Positions 22,989 through 34,284 of a stretch of DNA of 64,000 bases are shown here, one piece after another. Made by a program: the position numbers and the translations under genes. The first letter of the stretch is position 1, and every line of letters starts with the position of its first letter. Origin of the DNA: Botryotinia globosa (Eukaryota; Ascomycota; Leotiomycetes; Helotiales; Sclerotiniaceae). The DNA is taken from NCBI GenBank assembly GCA_014898425.1, contig RCSZ01000002.1, positions 3,100,001 through 3,164,000 on the forward strand, written 5' to 3'. The notes beneath the pieces were generated by a model. That model was not told where the DNA came from. It saw nothing but the letters and a program-made list of their open reading frames with translations, and searched no databases.

Positions 22989-25796
22989 ATGGGGAAATCG
23001 GAGTTGATACCAAAAATACAACCCAAGAAGAGGGTACGGCCAATCTCCAACCCCCTCTACACCAATGATGAGGTCTTTTTCTGCAACATACTCAAACATC
23101 ATGACATGCGTTTTGGAGAGCAGTTTCCTGCCTTCGATCGCCTCTTTTCTGTATCTTTCGAACACGAGGAAAGTTTTTATATGGCATGTCAAACATTCTA
23201 TGCCTTCAACCTGGAATTCATGAATCCAGAAAGTTGTGAGAAATCCACCGAAGCTGCACCTCCTACTTGTCAAGTGGTAGTTCGGCCCAAATCTTACAGA
23301 AAGCCTGCTAAATATGACATTCAACCATTGACGCCGATTGACGAGTCCAGCGAGTCCACCGAATCTATCGAAGAAAGAACGAGAAATGGCCGAGCTTGCT
23401 CACCAATAAGAATGTCTCCCGTCCACGGTTTTGATCATTGGAAAGATGAACAGCTGGGGATGCTCTCTTCACTAATGCCTGCTGCGATTCCAAACAACGA
23501 AATTTCGTCACCTGGGGTCCCGCATTATTCAATCCCTCCTTTATCCCCGATGTCGAAGATGATTCAGGATCTTGAGTACTCGTCATTGTCGGTACGCACC
23601 AACATCCGTTCGAGTGAATCACTTGAGTCAATTCATGGTAAGTCGTTGAAGTCAGCGATCGCTAATATCCATGGAATTGAATCAAATGACGGTGATGAAA
23701 TCCACGCCAAGTTTATTCACCCTATTTCAGCGAACCCCGCAATGAAAGTACCTCATGGAGCTCAACCAACGTCCCAATTTCCAAATCTCATATACGATGC
23801 TCGAATCGATCGATACATCAAGAAACCAAAGACTGGAATAGAAAGGGATTCTGAACTCAATGATCATCTAGCAGTTGATGACATGCATACAACAGCTACT
23901 GAAGCGAGGCAAGAAAAGGGCGTGGCCGTGAGTCAAATCACGGAACGTCCCGAGGCGGCAATCATGAAATATACAAACTCAGATGGAATGACGGGAGTTC
24001 GACCTTTGAGGATGAAGCCCCAAGTTCAAGACAATGGTTTATACCGAGAAGTCAAGGTTGGACTTGGAAACGAAGGTGCGGAAGATGTTGCTAAAGGACA
24101 TTTGCGAATGGCTTCAGAACCAAAACGACTTGTAATTCCAGGAGCAGATGAACATCTTGGAAGATTAAGCGCCGATAAGATACCTATTAAGAGAATCGCA
24201 AGACATCCGTCTGCGAATCTGTCCCGGAAACTGGAAGACTCTCCAACCTTATCTCTCAGGAATTCCCGCCGCAGAAAGGCTGGCCCAATCTACTTGCCAG
24301 CTTGTGCTGAGAACGAAAATGGAATGGCAAGAAGACCACTCTTCACTTCAGACAATACGAGATCGCCATCACCAAAAACTCATTTAGTTCGTTCGCCCCC
24401 ACCGATGGATCGTCCATATCGTCATATCAGTCAACTGTCCATGAACAACACGTCTGGCCTTGACGCCCCCCCAACACAAGATCGTGGTTCTGTTGAAAGT
24501 GATCTTTCTTCGGTCGCGGTTGATGTTAACTCTCTCGTACCGCCAATAATCACTAAAATATCTCCAGAGGTCAATATCACATCTGTCATGCCACAGTTAA
24601 GAACCACCAAATCCCCAACGACCCCCGAGGCTCCAATAAAGTTTCCATCCTATACCCTTAACCTCCCTCGAATCTTCTCATCTCCATCACCAATCGCTCC
24701 ACCGCCTAAACTTGCATCCGCAGTTCCGGCAGCTCCCATCCCAAATTCTGACTTCACAGACATCCAGCCTCTTCCTATCTCTAATCAGAAAAGAACTGGT
24801 GTTACTTCATCAACATACTCCCTTTACACCCCCGAAACCTCTCCCCACAATAGTGCTCAAGTATATGCTCCACTGTCCAGGAATTTTAGCATCCCATCTC
24901 CACCAAGTACGCCAACGACTAGTCTTTTCCGCTCCGACACAACTAATACCAAAAACACAGTGAGTACCGTGCCAAGTACACCCACTCAAGGTGTCTACAG
25001 CCACAGCCGCCACAATACTTATTCGACAGATCTCTCTAGCATCGCATCACCTATTGCTAGTCCGATTTACAAAGCCAGGCCATCATTTGATGCCGATCCC
25101 TTCCGGATCCCTAGTCCATCCCTCAATGCTTTTTCATTCCCACTTACCACTCCATCAGTTGAGCCATCCCCCATACCCTGTCCCCGCCGCAATCTCAGCG
25201 AAGAAAGCATCGCTTTAACTGAACATCTCGTCCGAGAAGGTATCTACGGCGGTATTGTCTACGACGTCGCTGCTTCTCCCAATCTCTATCCCATCTATCC
25301 AGAACCATTTGTCCCCCATCTTATCAAAAAGCTCACTCCCGCTCAACTTCAACGCAAAAAGAAATTCGCAGCCCGCAAACTCCGATGCGCGCTCCGAAAG
25401 CGCGAAAAGAAGGAAAAAAGAGAAAAGAAAGCCGAAGCGAAACAAGCCAAAACGACGCTCAAAAAAGTAAAAGCCCGAACCAGGAAAGCGAAACTGGCAG
25501 TGCAGAGTAAGAAAGGAACATTGAACTATCTTACCATCCGTGTCTTTTTCAGGGGCTTAGGAAAGGGAGTGGTGATGAAGTGGCACGGAGCTAAACGCAG
25601 ATTGGGACAAGTGCAGTTCTCGAAGATTTTGGGTGCAGGACCGGAGAGACAGGTGGTGGGGGATGAGTATGATTTTGTTTGCAGGGGAGAAAGCGAGGAT
25701 ATGAGTTGGGAGGATGTGAGAATGAGTGGTGGGGTTTTGGAGCCGGTGATGAGTAGAGAGGGTCGAGAGATGACGGAGTCGAAGATGAAGGAGTAA
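22989..25796 (+). CDS. 935-aa protein of unknown function, basic C-terminal coiled region
   Basis: A single intronless frame with an ATG at 22989. Residues 1-85 look ordered (DEVFFCNILKHHDMRFGEQF, then a segment with aromatic residues). A very long Ser/Pro/Thr-rich region follows up to about residue 760. A short ordered motif, ESIALTEHLVREGIYGGIVY, precedes it. From about 785 comes a highly charged helix (AQLQRKKKFAARKLRCALRK, then Lys/Glu-rich repeats) that could bind nucleic acid or act as a nuclear signal. A final folded-looking segment contains TIRVFFRGLGKGVVMKWHGA. I recognise no known domain. Many SP and TP sites suggest phosphorylation. Being long and clean, it is very likely expressed. 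Confidence 0.75.
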   Translation: MGKSELIPKIQPKKRVRPISNPLYTNDEVFFCNILKHHDMRFGEQFPAFDRLFSVSFEHEESFYMACQTFYAFNLEFMNPESCEKSTEAAPPTCQVVVRPKSYRKPAKYDIQPLTPIDESSESTESIEERTRNGRACSPIRMSPVHGFDHWKDEQLGMLSSLMPAAIPNNEISSPGVPHYSIPPLSPMSKMIQDLEYSSLSVRTNIRSSESLESIHGKSLKSAIANIHGIESNDGDEIHAKFIHPISANPAMKVPHGAQPTSQFPNLIYDARIDRYIKKPKTGIERDSELNDHLAVDDMHTTATEARQEKGVAVSQITERPEAAIMKYTNSDGMTGVRPLRMKPQVQDNGLYREVKVGLGNEGAEDVAKGHLRMASEPKRLVIPGADEHLGRLSADKIPIKRIARHPSANLSRKLEDSPTLSLRNSRRRKAGPIYLPACAENENGMARRPLFTSDNTRSPSPKTHLVRSPPPMDRPYRHISQLSMNNTSGLDAPPTQDRGSVESDLSSVAVDVNSLVPPIITKISPEVNITSVMPQLRTTKSPTTPEAPIKFPSYTLNLPRIFSSPSPIAPPPKLASAVPAAPIPNSDFTDIQPLPISNQKRTGVTSSTYSLYTPETSPHNSAQVYAPLSRNFSIPSPPSTPTTSLFRSDTTNTKNTVSTVPSTPTQGVYSHSRHNTYSTDLSSIASPIASPIYKARPSFDADPFRIPSPSLNAFSFPLTTPSVEPSPIPCPRRNLSEESIALTEHLVREGIYGGIVYDVAASPNLYPIYPEPFVPHLIKKLTPAQLQRKKKFAARKLRCALRKREKKEKREKKAEAKQAKTTLKKVKARTRKAKLAVQSKKGTLNYLTIRVFFRGLGKGVVMKWHGAKRRLGQVQFSKILGAGPERQVVGDEYDFVCRGESEDMSWEDVRMSGGVLEPVMSREGREMTESKMKE

Positions 25797-26454
25797 GTGC
25801 AAGTGTTTCTTTTGTTTCAGGTCTGCAGATGAAAGTCGTACTAGATTTGACTGGTACTGGTATTGGAAGATATCCACCCAGGGTAGATGAATTCCTTGGT
25901 CATTCGGATATTAGACTAGACTACATGAGCAGTTTCCTTTTATTTTTCTTCCTCTCGGAGTTTTCTCAGCATGCGTGTTATTGGAATTTATGGATATGAA
26001 GGGAGGATTTACAGGCATTGCTATTCACCACACATTTCCGATTTGGAAAGCAAGTACACGGAGGATCAACATGATACCTATGTATTATGGAAAGGATATT
26101 TTTATCGATTTTTGGGGCATGCGCATTTCGCAATCAAGATGGATTGTGGAAGGACGAGGTAGATATTTAGAACCATGATATATTATGCGACATTTTACCA
26201 TTTTCCCGCCATCTAGCTTACTTGTTTGGTAGAGAATTTGAATTTAAATCACAATTCTGTTTTGAACTCTCATTGACACTCACACTCACAATCAGCAACT
26301 GATATTTTAGAATACAATAGAGCAATGACATGCTTTACGTCGAAGGATACTCTTGAGTTCCACATTTGCTCAATATATCATGATAATCAATTTATCAAAA
26401 TCATACCTACCATAAATCCACCGAGAAGGAATGTCGAAACCAAAAAAGCAACAA
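25797..26454. other. intergenic spacer
   Basis: The 3' region of the 935-aa gene and AT-rich spacer. No gene is seen. Confidence 0.5.
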
Positions 26455-26892
26455 CTACATCTCTAAACCCAAATCACACCACTCTGCCGGGACATCATAG
26501 CTTGATGAATAATGGTGCTCTCTACCATCATATTTGTCCACAGACCTTTTACCCAGCGTCTGCGAGTCACCTACATGTCTCTGCACCTCCGTCTCCGGAT
26601 TCTCAACCCCCTTCCCCTTCCCCTCACAACTTCTCCCTCGTCTAATCCCCATACCAACCATCTGTTCTCTTACCCTCTCTCTACACTTTCTCGCACCCCT
26701 CGCACATCCTTCACAACTTCCTTTTTCTTCAACCACCTGTGCAAGTCCGGTTTCGGCGCCAATTCCAAGCCTTGCAGTTTCCCATGGACAAATTTTCTGT
26801 CTCTCGTTGGCGCGAGGACAGATGGAGATGGGTGTGTATTTTGAGTGCGTATGAGGACATGATGTATAATACACGTGAATATATCTGCACAT
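26455..26892 (-). CDS. small Cys/His protein, MC-x-Y...CPHT family, copy 1
   Basis: A 145-codon frame. It opens with M-C-R-Y and then TSCPHTHSK, followed by spaced cysteines (SICPRA, KICPWE) and a GSCEGCARG motif. This matches a large, uncharacterised family of small fungal proteins that start MC..Y with a Cys-x-His-Thr motif and later a CxxC, probably chelating zinc. The C-terminal third is basic and less family-like, so an intron or later stop may alter it. A second member lies about 950 bp upstream in the same orientation (27838-28197). No signal peptide is visible. Function is unknown. Confidence 0.55.
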   Translation of the reverse strand: MCRYIHVYYTSCPHTHSKYTPISICPRANERQKICPWETARLGIGAETGLAQVVEEKGSCEGCARGARKCRERVREQMVGMGIRRGRSCEGKGKGVENPETEVQRHVGDSQTLGKRSVDKYDGREHHYSSSYDVPAEWCDLGLEM

Positions 26893-27837
26893 TCTATGAG
26901 TTGTCTAGCTTTGAGGCTAGATGCTATTCTGGATCTGGTGGTTACTTGCACATTGTAAGTCTTACAAGCGTATAAATCAGTGTGAAGATATGCAGATCTG
27001 AACTTCGAAGTTTTGAGATTTCAATGAAATTTGAAAAGGGGGAATTGGGGGATGATCATACATTTTATATCTTCCTATAAAAATTCATTGAAAGCACAGT
27101 AAATGCTGCACCTATGAATGGAAATTCCTAATTCCCTCTTTTGCAGTAGATGTCAAGGCTTTGATATGACAACGAAATTGATGTTCAAACATTTAACACA
27201 GATAAAATAGAGAACATGTTGAAATCCAAAATATTGCTTATTATGGGAATCATCCATTCTTTCGATTCAATTTCGTTTCCCAAGCCAAATAACTCCGATG
27301 TCAAGGTATATTTCACCATCCAGTCTAAAACATGAACCCCTCCCCATGCAAGTCATGATTTTTGAATCATTAACTTCCTTCCACTTTCTCACATCGTACA
27401 CTCGGCTCCTGATCATCTATTTGAATAACAACGACATGAAATCTAGTGTTGATAACATCTGAAATCCAAAACAGCACGAAAGAGTAGTATCTGTTTTCTC
27501 CATTCATAGCCTTGATACCCATGCATCGCATCAGATCAGCATCACCGCATTCCCCTCCTTTTTCCAATCATAGGAATGGGTGGAAGAGGAGAAATTGCTG
27601 ACTTGCCCCTTCCACTTGCCGAGTGCATACTTAGCCTCTGCACCTGCAGTTCTCGATCGATACTCAAGAGATTCTTTACTATTTCCGCGAATGAAGATTT
27701 TCTCGCTAGCTTTGTTGTGTCAGTGTGGGTTTAACTTTCGATCACAATCTCTCGAGGGTTTGAACAGCTCGAAGGCAACTTGCGTTGTGAAGAAGAAAAG
27801 GACTTTCTCAACACTGACATTCTGAGAATCATGCCCA
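26893..27837. other. spacer between the two small Cys/His genes
   Basis: AT-rich sequence that should hold the promoter of copy 1 and possibly the 3' exon of copy 2. Nothing else is recognised. Confidence 0.4.
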
Positions 27838-28197
27838 TCACCTCAAAAATGAAAAAATAGAACTTACCACCCGACTGCCCTCCTTCTCTGCCTTACACTT
27901 GACACAAAGTCCCTCCACCCACCTTTCCCCGAACTCACTTTCCAACTTTCTCCCTCCTCCATTCTTTATCCACTTTCCTTCGTCCCTCCTTTCCCGAGTC
28001 CCTAGGGTTTCATCAGTTTCCAGGCCCTCTGCTTCCCTCTTCCACCTCTCGAATCGTTCCCTGTCGAATCTACAAGGCGGACTTTCGTATCTCCCACCCC
28101 CAGAGCTCATTCTTCTACTCAGTGATCCCGGACATCGTTCCTGTAGTAATAGAGAGGTGTGTGGACAAGCGTGGTGGGTTATGATGTAGATACACAT
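27838..28197 (-). CDS. small Cys/His protein, MC-x-Y...CPHT family, copy 2
   Basis: A 119-codon frame starting M-C-I-Y-I-I with THHACPHT, then ERCPGS, PPCRFD and, near the end, GLCVKCKAEKEG. The order of motifs is the same as in copy 1, so the two are paralogues in tandem, although the middle has diverged strongly. A good splice donor, GTAAGT, lies at 27862-27867, so the last few codons given here (after GSRV) may be intronic and a further exon may lie below 27800. Role unknown; a zinc-ribbon-like fold is a guess from the Cys pattern. Confidence 0.55.
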   Translation of the reverse strand: MCIYIITHHACPHTSLLLQERCPGSLSRRMSSGGGRYESPPCRFDRERFERWKREAEGLETDETLGTRERRDEGKWIKNGGGRKLESEFGERWVEGLCVKCKAEKEGSRVVSSIFSFLR

Positions 28198-29936
28198 CTT
28201 CTCAAGAGAAGGGTTAGTGGATTTGACAATGTGTATTTTTATCGCCCGTTCTCTCTCGTCGCAAAATCCTCAAGACGTTGAGCCTTCCCTTGATGTTATA
28301 TTGGTATTATCGACGCTCGTCGAGATTCTTTGTTCTCCCGTATGGAAATGCGAATACGAATGATCTGGATCCAACCAACTGAAACCTCCCTGAACACTTC
28401 TTTTCCCCGTGATTCCGGATCCGTAATGCAGTCTAAGATTTCCAATCCGGGATTTCCAGCTCAAAACCACAAGAGTCCCAACCACTCAACAGAAGTGATG
28501 CTGTGTGAAAAAGTCTTGTACCAGTTCTTTCTCCCTCCAATGCAATACGGTACCCGCATAAACTTTCTGTATCGCTGCTGGGTAAATTATCACCACTCCA
28601 AATTTCTATCGCGATATCGGGTTGAGTTCGTTAAATCCTTCGTGATATAACCTTACCTCGGTATCCCACTAGAGATGCCGTCGCGCAGAATCCCAATTAT
28701 TCAAGTAAATGATAACTGGTGATCAAGTGGTATTCCCTTGTTTGAAGATTGAGACGTGATTCACTCCTAAACTCCTCTACCCTTCGAAATCCAAATAAAC
28801 ATGCAAATTTTGTTTCGTACAGCACATGTATTACATATATGATTACACTCCACCTATATTTCCAAAGCCATGATAATATTCACTTCCACAACATCCATTA
28901 TCCTTCATCTACTCTCCGAGACTTCCGCTGGCCTCACGAGCCACAGCTAACGGATAACCACAAGTCTAGACCCAGATTTCAATTTATTCTGCCTTTCTTT
29001 CAACTTTCTGTGATTTTCTTTCTTCACCAAGATCCCAGCTTCCATGGGTATCCACATCCCACAGCATCCTTGGAACTATCCCTGGACTTTGTAATTTTGC
29101 TCACGAAAACGCGGGGGTATTTCCTCATCGCGACGCTTTTTAATATGTATCTTCATGCGCAAAAGGCAAGTTCCTAGTGGCCGTTTAGAACAACGTCGAC
29201 CAGTTGTGATTCATCATTTGTGAACCCTACGAGTGGAGTTCTCGAAAGAAGATTGCCGACTTCTAGATCTAGTAAATTCGTCATTCTACAGATTTTGGTA
29301 AGTTGTCGCAACTATTCCCATCCGGAACCTGCGCTGCCCCTGCGTTTTCGTAGCGACGATGATGTTTACTAAGTGTCTCTTCTACTATCGACGCAACGCT
29401 ATTTCAGGGCGATGAATGCCGATGTAATTTGTGAGAATATCTCTTCAACAGCATCTCTCAATAATGATATGGTTCAGTGGGTTGCTTGAACATGTGTGTT
29501 ACATCTTTGATACCAATCTAGAGACATTAAATCGAGGACGGGAAATTGGGGGGTCATAGAAGATGGTATCAGGATTGACCTGAAGAGAAGATAGCAGAGA
29601 TCAGATCAATCTCCAGTATTGTATGGTGGCTAATCGACTCCAACGAATCGATGATAGTAAAATCCATCTTGAGCAAGCGAGATATATAAGGGGGAAATGA
29701 GATGACAGGTTCGTTGAGAAATGTAAGATGTAGGTTTGGGACGTCAACACACATAAAACTATAAATGGAGGATATTTGCATAAAATGTTGAGTTTATGCC
29801 AGATTTATGCACCACCTCGGCACGAGCACTTGATGTTCCCCTCCCCCGCATACTAAATTACTCCATACATATCTCGATATATCCATCTAGATCAAGGCGC
29901 TTAAGAGATTCTTCAACATCTCCAAGCCAATCCACA
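28198..29936. other. intergenic spacer
   Basis: The promoter of copy 2 at the left and the amidase leader at the right. Several frames of 70-140 codons lack family features and are probably chance. Confidence 0.45.
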
Positions 29937-31670
29937 ATGACCCCCTCTCCCCTTTCCCCATGGCAACAAATCTCTCACCGCAAACAAAAAACCAGACAAT
30001 CCCTCATCCCCACCCCCTGGCTCCTCTCCTCTCCCCCAGTCCCCTCCGTCTTCAACGTCCTCTCCATCCCTCGCACCAGCGGTATCCTCACCCCCTCCGA
30101 ATTAAGCATTACCGAGTCCTACGACGCGACATCCCTTTCCACCGCGCTCCGTTCCCACGAACTCACCGCTCTCGAAGTAACCATCGCGTTTTGTAAACGT
30201 GCGGCTATTGCTCAGCAAGTATGTAATTGTCTGACCGAGATATTTTTCTCCGATGCCATCGCTCGTGCAAAATGGCTTGATGCCGAGTTTGCGAGGACGG
30301 GGAAGACAATTGGTCCTTTACATGGTGTACCTGTGAGTTTGAAAGATACGTTTAAAGTAAAGGGATATGATGCTTGTATTGGAATTGCTTCATTGGCTGA
30401 AAACCCCGCGGGAGAGAATTCTTTACTTGTGGATATATTGTTAGAAGCTGGTGCGGTACTATATTGTAAGACAAATGTACCGCAAACTTTGATGGCGTTG
30501 GATTCGGATAATCATGTATTTGGACGAGTGTTGAATCCGAGAGATAGGAGACTTACTGCTGGAGGCAGCTCAGGGGGTGAAGGGGCGTTGATTGCAATGA
30601 GAGGGAGTGTATTGGGAGTAGGTACAGATGTGGGTGGTAGTATTAGGATACCTGCTATGTGTAATGGATTGTATGGGATCAAGCCGAGTGCTCAAAGAAT
30701 ACCTTATCTGGGACAAGAAGGAGGCCAGCAACCTGGAGCATCGAAGATTGGACTACCTGCTAGTGCAGGACCGATTGCGAGGAGTTTGCGGGACTGTGAG
30801 TTGTTTCTACAAATAGTATCAGATTCGAAACCATGGGAAAGAGATCCAGATGTAATATATGGAATGTGGAAGGAGCAGGGTATGATTCAAAAGAAAGAGA
30901 AATTAGTATTTGGTGTTATTAGAACAGATGGAGTAACAACACCACTTCCTCCTATCACCAAAATCCTCATCGAAACAGTACACAAACTCCAAGCTGCCGG
31001 TCACTCAATAGTTGAGATTGATGCGCCTGCATTCAAAAAATGTCAATCGCTCGCCAATCAATTTTTCGGCATCGATGGTGCAAACTATATGTTTGATCTT
31101 CTCGAGCAAACATCCGAACCTCTTATTACCTGGCTATCTACGCGTTTGAGACGCAAATCCCCAATTGCTCTCCCGAAACTTGTGGATATTCATGCCAAGA
31201 AATCAGAGTTAGAAAGGGAAATGTTGAAGATCTGGGATGATACTAAGATGGGTACAATCGATGCCATTATTTGTCCCGTGGCTCCGCATCCTACACCACC
31301 ACTTGATAGCTGGAATGCCACAGGCTATACGAGTAGCTTTGTGTTATTGGATTATCCTTGTGGAACATTACCGGTGCGAGATTTCCACGAAGCAGATTTG
31401 GAAGGAGAGTTAGTAGAGAAAGTGGGAGGAAGTTGGGATAAAGCCAATAGAGAGTTGTGTGAGTTTTCATCTGAAGGAATATAGTACGTACTATACTAAT
31501 GGAAATGAATAGGGGATAAAGAAATAATCGATAGGAGAGTATATCTCGAATCGACACTTTGTGTTCAAGTCGTTGCACCGAAAATGCAGGAAAGGAGATT
31601 GGTAGAGGCAATGGATGTTATTGATAATGTTCTACATGCAGAGGGATTTGGAGTGAAAGCGAAGTTGTAA
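29937..31670 (+). CDS. amidase-signature hydrolase
   Basis: Two exons, 29937-31458 and 31513-31670, with a 54-bp intron (GTGAGT..TAG). Splicing turns an apparent early stop into an intact C-terminus (W-D-K-E-I-I-D-R-R-V-Y-L-E-S-T), giving 559 aa. An earlier in-frame ATG at 29796 adds 47 residues unlike the family, so I chose MTPSPLSPWQQIS. The Ser-cisSer-Lys triad is Lys136 (SLKDTF), Ser211 (GGSSGGEG) and Ser235 (TDVGGSIRIP), with the spacing of fatty-acid amide hydrolase. By family it hydrolyses a small amide (acetamidase or FAAH type). The substrate is not predictable. No TM or signal sequence is visible. The C-terminal VQVVAPKMQERRLVEAM is typical of fungal acetamidase-like proteins. Confidence 0.9.
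31459..31512 (+). other. intron of amidase gene
   Basis: GTGAGT donor and AATAG acceptor, 54 bp. It splits the Trp codon (T|GG). Reading through gives a premature stop at 31484. Confidence 0.8.
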
Positions 31671-32458
31671 CGAGTATTTTTCTTTATTGATAGCCAATTA
31701 ACCTTATTATATACATCTCTCTTGTGCCGCTTCTAGCTCCTCGTCTTTCACCTCTGCTTTCCTAGCCCTGCTCTTACCTTCCTCCCTCGCCCCCCTATGC
31801 TTAGCCCACTTCCCCATTGATAGACGGACATAACTAGAGAATAAACTCACCATATTATGAAGTTACTTATTAGTGACTAATCCCTCCAATATTGACATTT
31901 GAAGCTGTCTACTTCTTCACTCTTTGCAGAATTACAGTAATTAGCATAAAGACTTGAGAAAATATGGATGACTAATAAATGAATGAGGAGCATTTAGAAA
32001 AAGAGAAGCTTGACCTATTTTTATTCTCCAGTCGGGTGTCCAGTGTCCAGTGTCCAGTGTCCAGTGTCCAGTGTCCCCATTCTCTCTCCTTCCCTCCCCC
32101 GTCACCAACCCACCAAAAAGAAAACCACAAAAAGATGGAGAACAACATACAACAGTAGGGATTCGCTGGTGGTCACCCACCCAACTACTAATCTACCGAT
32201 CTGAAGCTTGTGTATGGCAGAGCGGACGGGATGCCCAATTCTCTTCAGTCTATGGTCGTATGTGACAGAATACTTGTTGAGAGATGATATATTGGCCTTT
32301 GCTGTGTAACATAAATACACACTCCTAACTCTCCTGAAAATCTCCAAAGTACTTCTCACAAGCCGAATGTAAAAACACGTCATCCGCCCACATTCCACAT
32401 TCTACCCTTCCTATCTTGTCAGAACCCCAAGGCAAACCCATACAGGTATCACTCAGAC
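31671..32458. other. convergent spacer with 7-bp minisatellite
   Basis: The 3' regions of the amidase and MAPR genes. It contains the CAGTGTC tandem at 32041-32075. No gene is seen. Confidence 0.5.
32041..32075 (+). repeat. (CAGTGTC)5 minisatellite
   Basis: Five perfect copies of a 7-base unit, intergenic. Confidence 0.85.
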
Positions 32459-33510
32459 TTAGATTCCCCCCTCAGGCATCGTCCTCTTCTTCCTTCCTTT
32501 CTGCGCCTTCTCACACAATTTTGGTTTCTCCCCCTTAGTTTCCCATCCCTTCTCCCTCTTAACCTTTCCTATCTTTGGATACTTTCCACTATTCTCAAAG
32601 AAACCTATAATCAAACACAAGTTAGCCAAAGTATCCCCTCAGACCGCACCCCCTTCCCCTAAGCTCAACTCACCAATCCAATGCCCCAACGCATCCCTCA
32701 CTCCCTTAGCCGCTTCCCTGCTCTCTCTCTCTCTCAACTTCTTCATACCTCCCTTTCCAACCTTCTTCAAAATCTCCGCATCCGTCTCCTCATCATCCAC
32801 CGGCAAAAACATATCCTCCACACCCCTCAAATCCGGCGTCCTATCCTCCTCAAAACAATTCGTCACAAAAGCCCTCGTAGCATCCACGCCCGCGAAGAAA
32901 TGATAACTGCCCCCCGGGCCATAATGTCTGCGTCCAGCCGTTACATCATAGATCGTGCCATTGAGCGCGAGGTAGATTGGAAGATCCGGGTTCGAGCCAT
33001 CGAAGCGCGGGAGATCTGCGTCCGTTATTTGGGGAGGTCCATTCTGGAAGGGAGTGTGAGATGTTAGTTATTGTATTCCCCATTCTAAAGAGTATCCGTA
33101 ATGCTCCAGCTGTCTGATCCTCTCCTCTCCTCTGCTCCCACATCAAGCTTCCTAGCTAGCAATTCAAGACAAAAAAGAAACTAGTGAAATCCACGAACCC
33201 AATATCCCTTCAAAACCTCCCCATGCGTCCAATTCGGTCTCTTCATTCCCCAAAAGTAGCTATTCCTCGTAACCACATAACTCAACCCACAGCTCGCAAC
33301 CAGTACAAAAACAATCGATCTCAATAAGTCCACCAATGAGAAAGGTGCTGCATCGTCATCTGCTGCTAATTTGTTGGGCGATTTCTTTGCTTTCTTTTCC
33401 GCCGAAGGAGAAGGAACCTGAGTCGTGGTTTTGGTGAGAGGAACCTCATCTTCTAGAATATCAATCGAGTTTCGTTTGCGACGTTCACGGAGTGCGTCTG
33501 TGTCGGCCAT
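32459..33510 (-). CDS. MAPR family (Dap1-like) cytochrome b5-fold heme protein, membrane-anchored
   Basis: Three exons: 33199-33510, 32674-33043 and 32459-32604 (275 aa, total divisible by three). Exon 1 encodes a charged N-terminus with an RRKR run, a linker and one TM helix (LLRSIVFVLVASCGLSYVV). Exon 2 holds the cytochrome b5-like heme/steroid-binding domain: PPQITDADLPRFDGSNPDLP, YLALNGTIYDVTAGRRHYGP, GGSYHFFAGVDATRAF, with the conserved Tyr residues of the family. Exon 3 is a basic C-terminus. Relatives (Dap1, PGRMC1) bind heme and support P450 enzymes in sterol synthesis at the ER. The TM anchor favours ER membrane. The first donor, GTTCGT, is unusual, so the exon 1/2 junction is the least certain part. 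Confidence 0.85.
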
Positions 33511-34284
33511 GGCGGATGGATGCCAATACGTATGTCTTGTAATGCGATATGGTATTCAATTGTGTTATAATGGGAAGAAAGGAAAAAGGGTCAAGGGCTT
33601 AATGGGAGGGACGAGATTGACAAGTGGCAGATTCGTTGGAGATAAATTGATATGGGGAAGTTACGGGTCTTGTGTAATAATAGCTCACAGCTTGCTTTAG
33701 CCTCGGAATTGCATAGTAAATGGAGTCGTCGTCATTGGTATTTTTATGGATTTGGAATTGGATTACATTTAGCCTTGGGGTAGACGGGAGCGGGAAGAGG
33801 GAGTTTTGAGCGGGGGAGTATTGGTCTGCAATTAAGGGTTTTTAAGGAAATTGGACCAAGAATTGGTAATTGTGGTCATCTCAAAGGCTGGGATGTGGTT
33901 AAACTTGGTCCGGGAACTCTTTCCACCGCACTCGCACTCGCACTCGCATTTTGACTGGATCCGCTGTGTCATCTTCTATTGCTTCAGATTAGTCTGCATC
34001 TTCAAAATCACAACTCTACCACGATATCACATCTGCAAAATATGTATGAAGGCCCATCAGATTTGGCATCAATAAGCAAAAGGCTGAATTCGATATGCTA
34101 CACCTGCCTGCCTTTCCTAACAAGCCCGAGGAAAAGTCATAATATAAAAACCCATCCGGATATCTCATGCCAAAACGTCCACGTACAATCCATAATCGTA
34201 ATTTTGATCGATTATTTCGAAGACGAGGTCATGACCATCGTGTATTGCTTTGATCGTTTTGAAGTTTTCCGATTATTGATTTCT
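33511..34284. other. intergenic spacer
   Basis: The MAPR promoter (with a CGCACTCG-type short repeat near 33930) and the 3' region of the eS25 gene. No gene is seen. Confidence 0.5.

Noticed and set aside
29796..29936. upstream ATG extending the amidase by 47 residues
   Set aside because: The extra residues do not look like the family N-terminus, which fits MTPSPLSPWQQIS at 29937.
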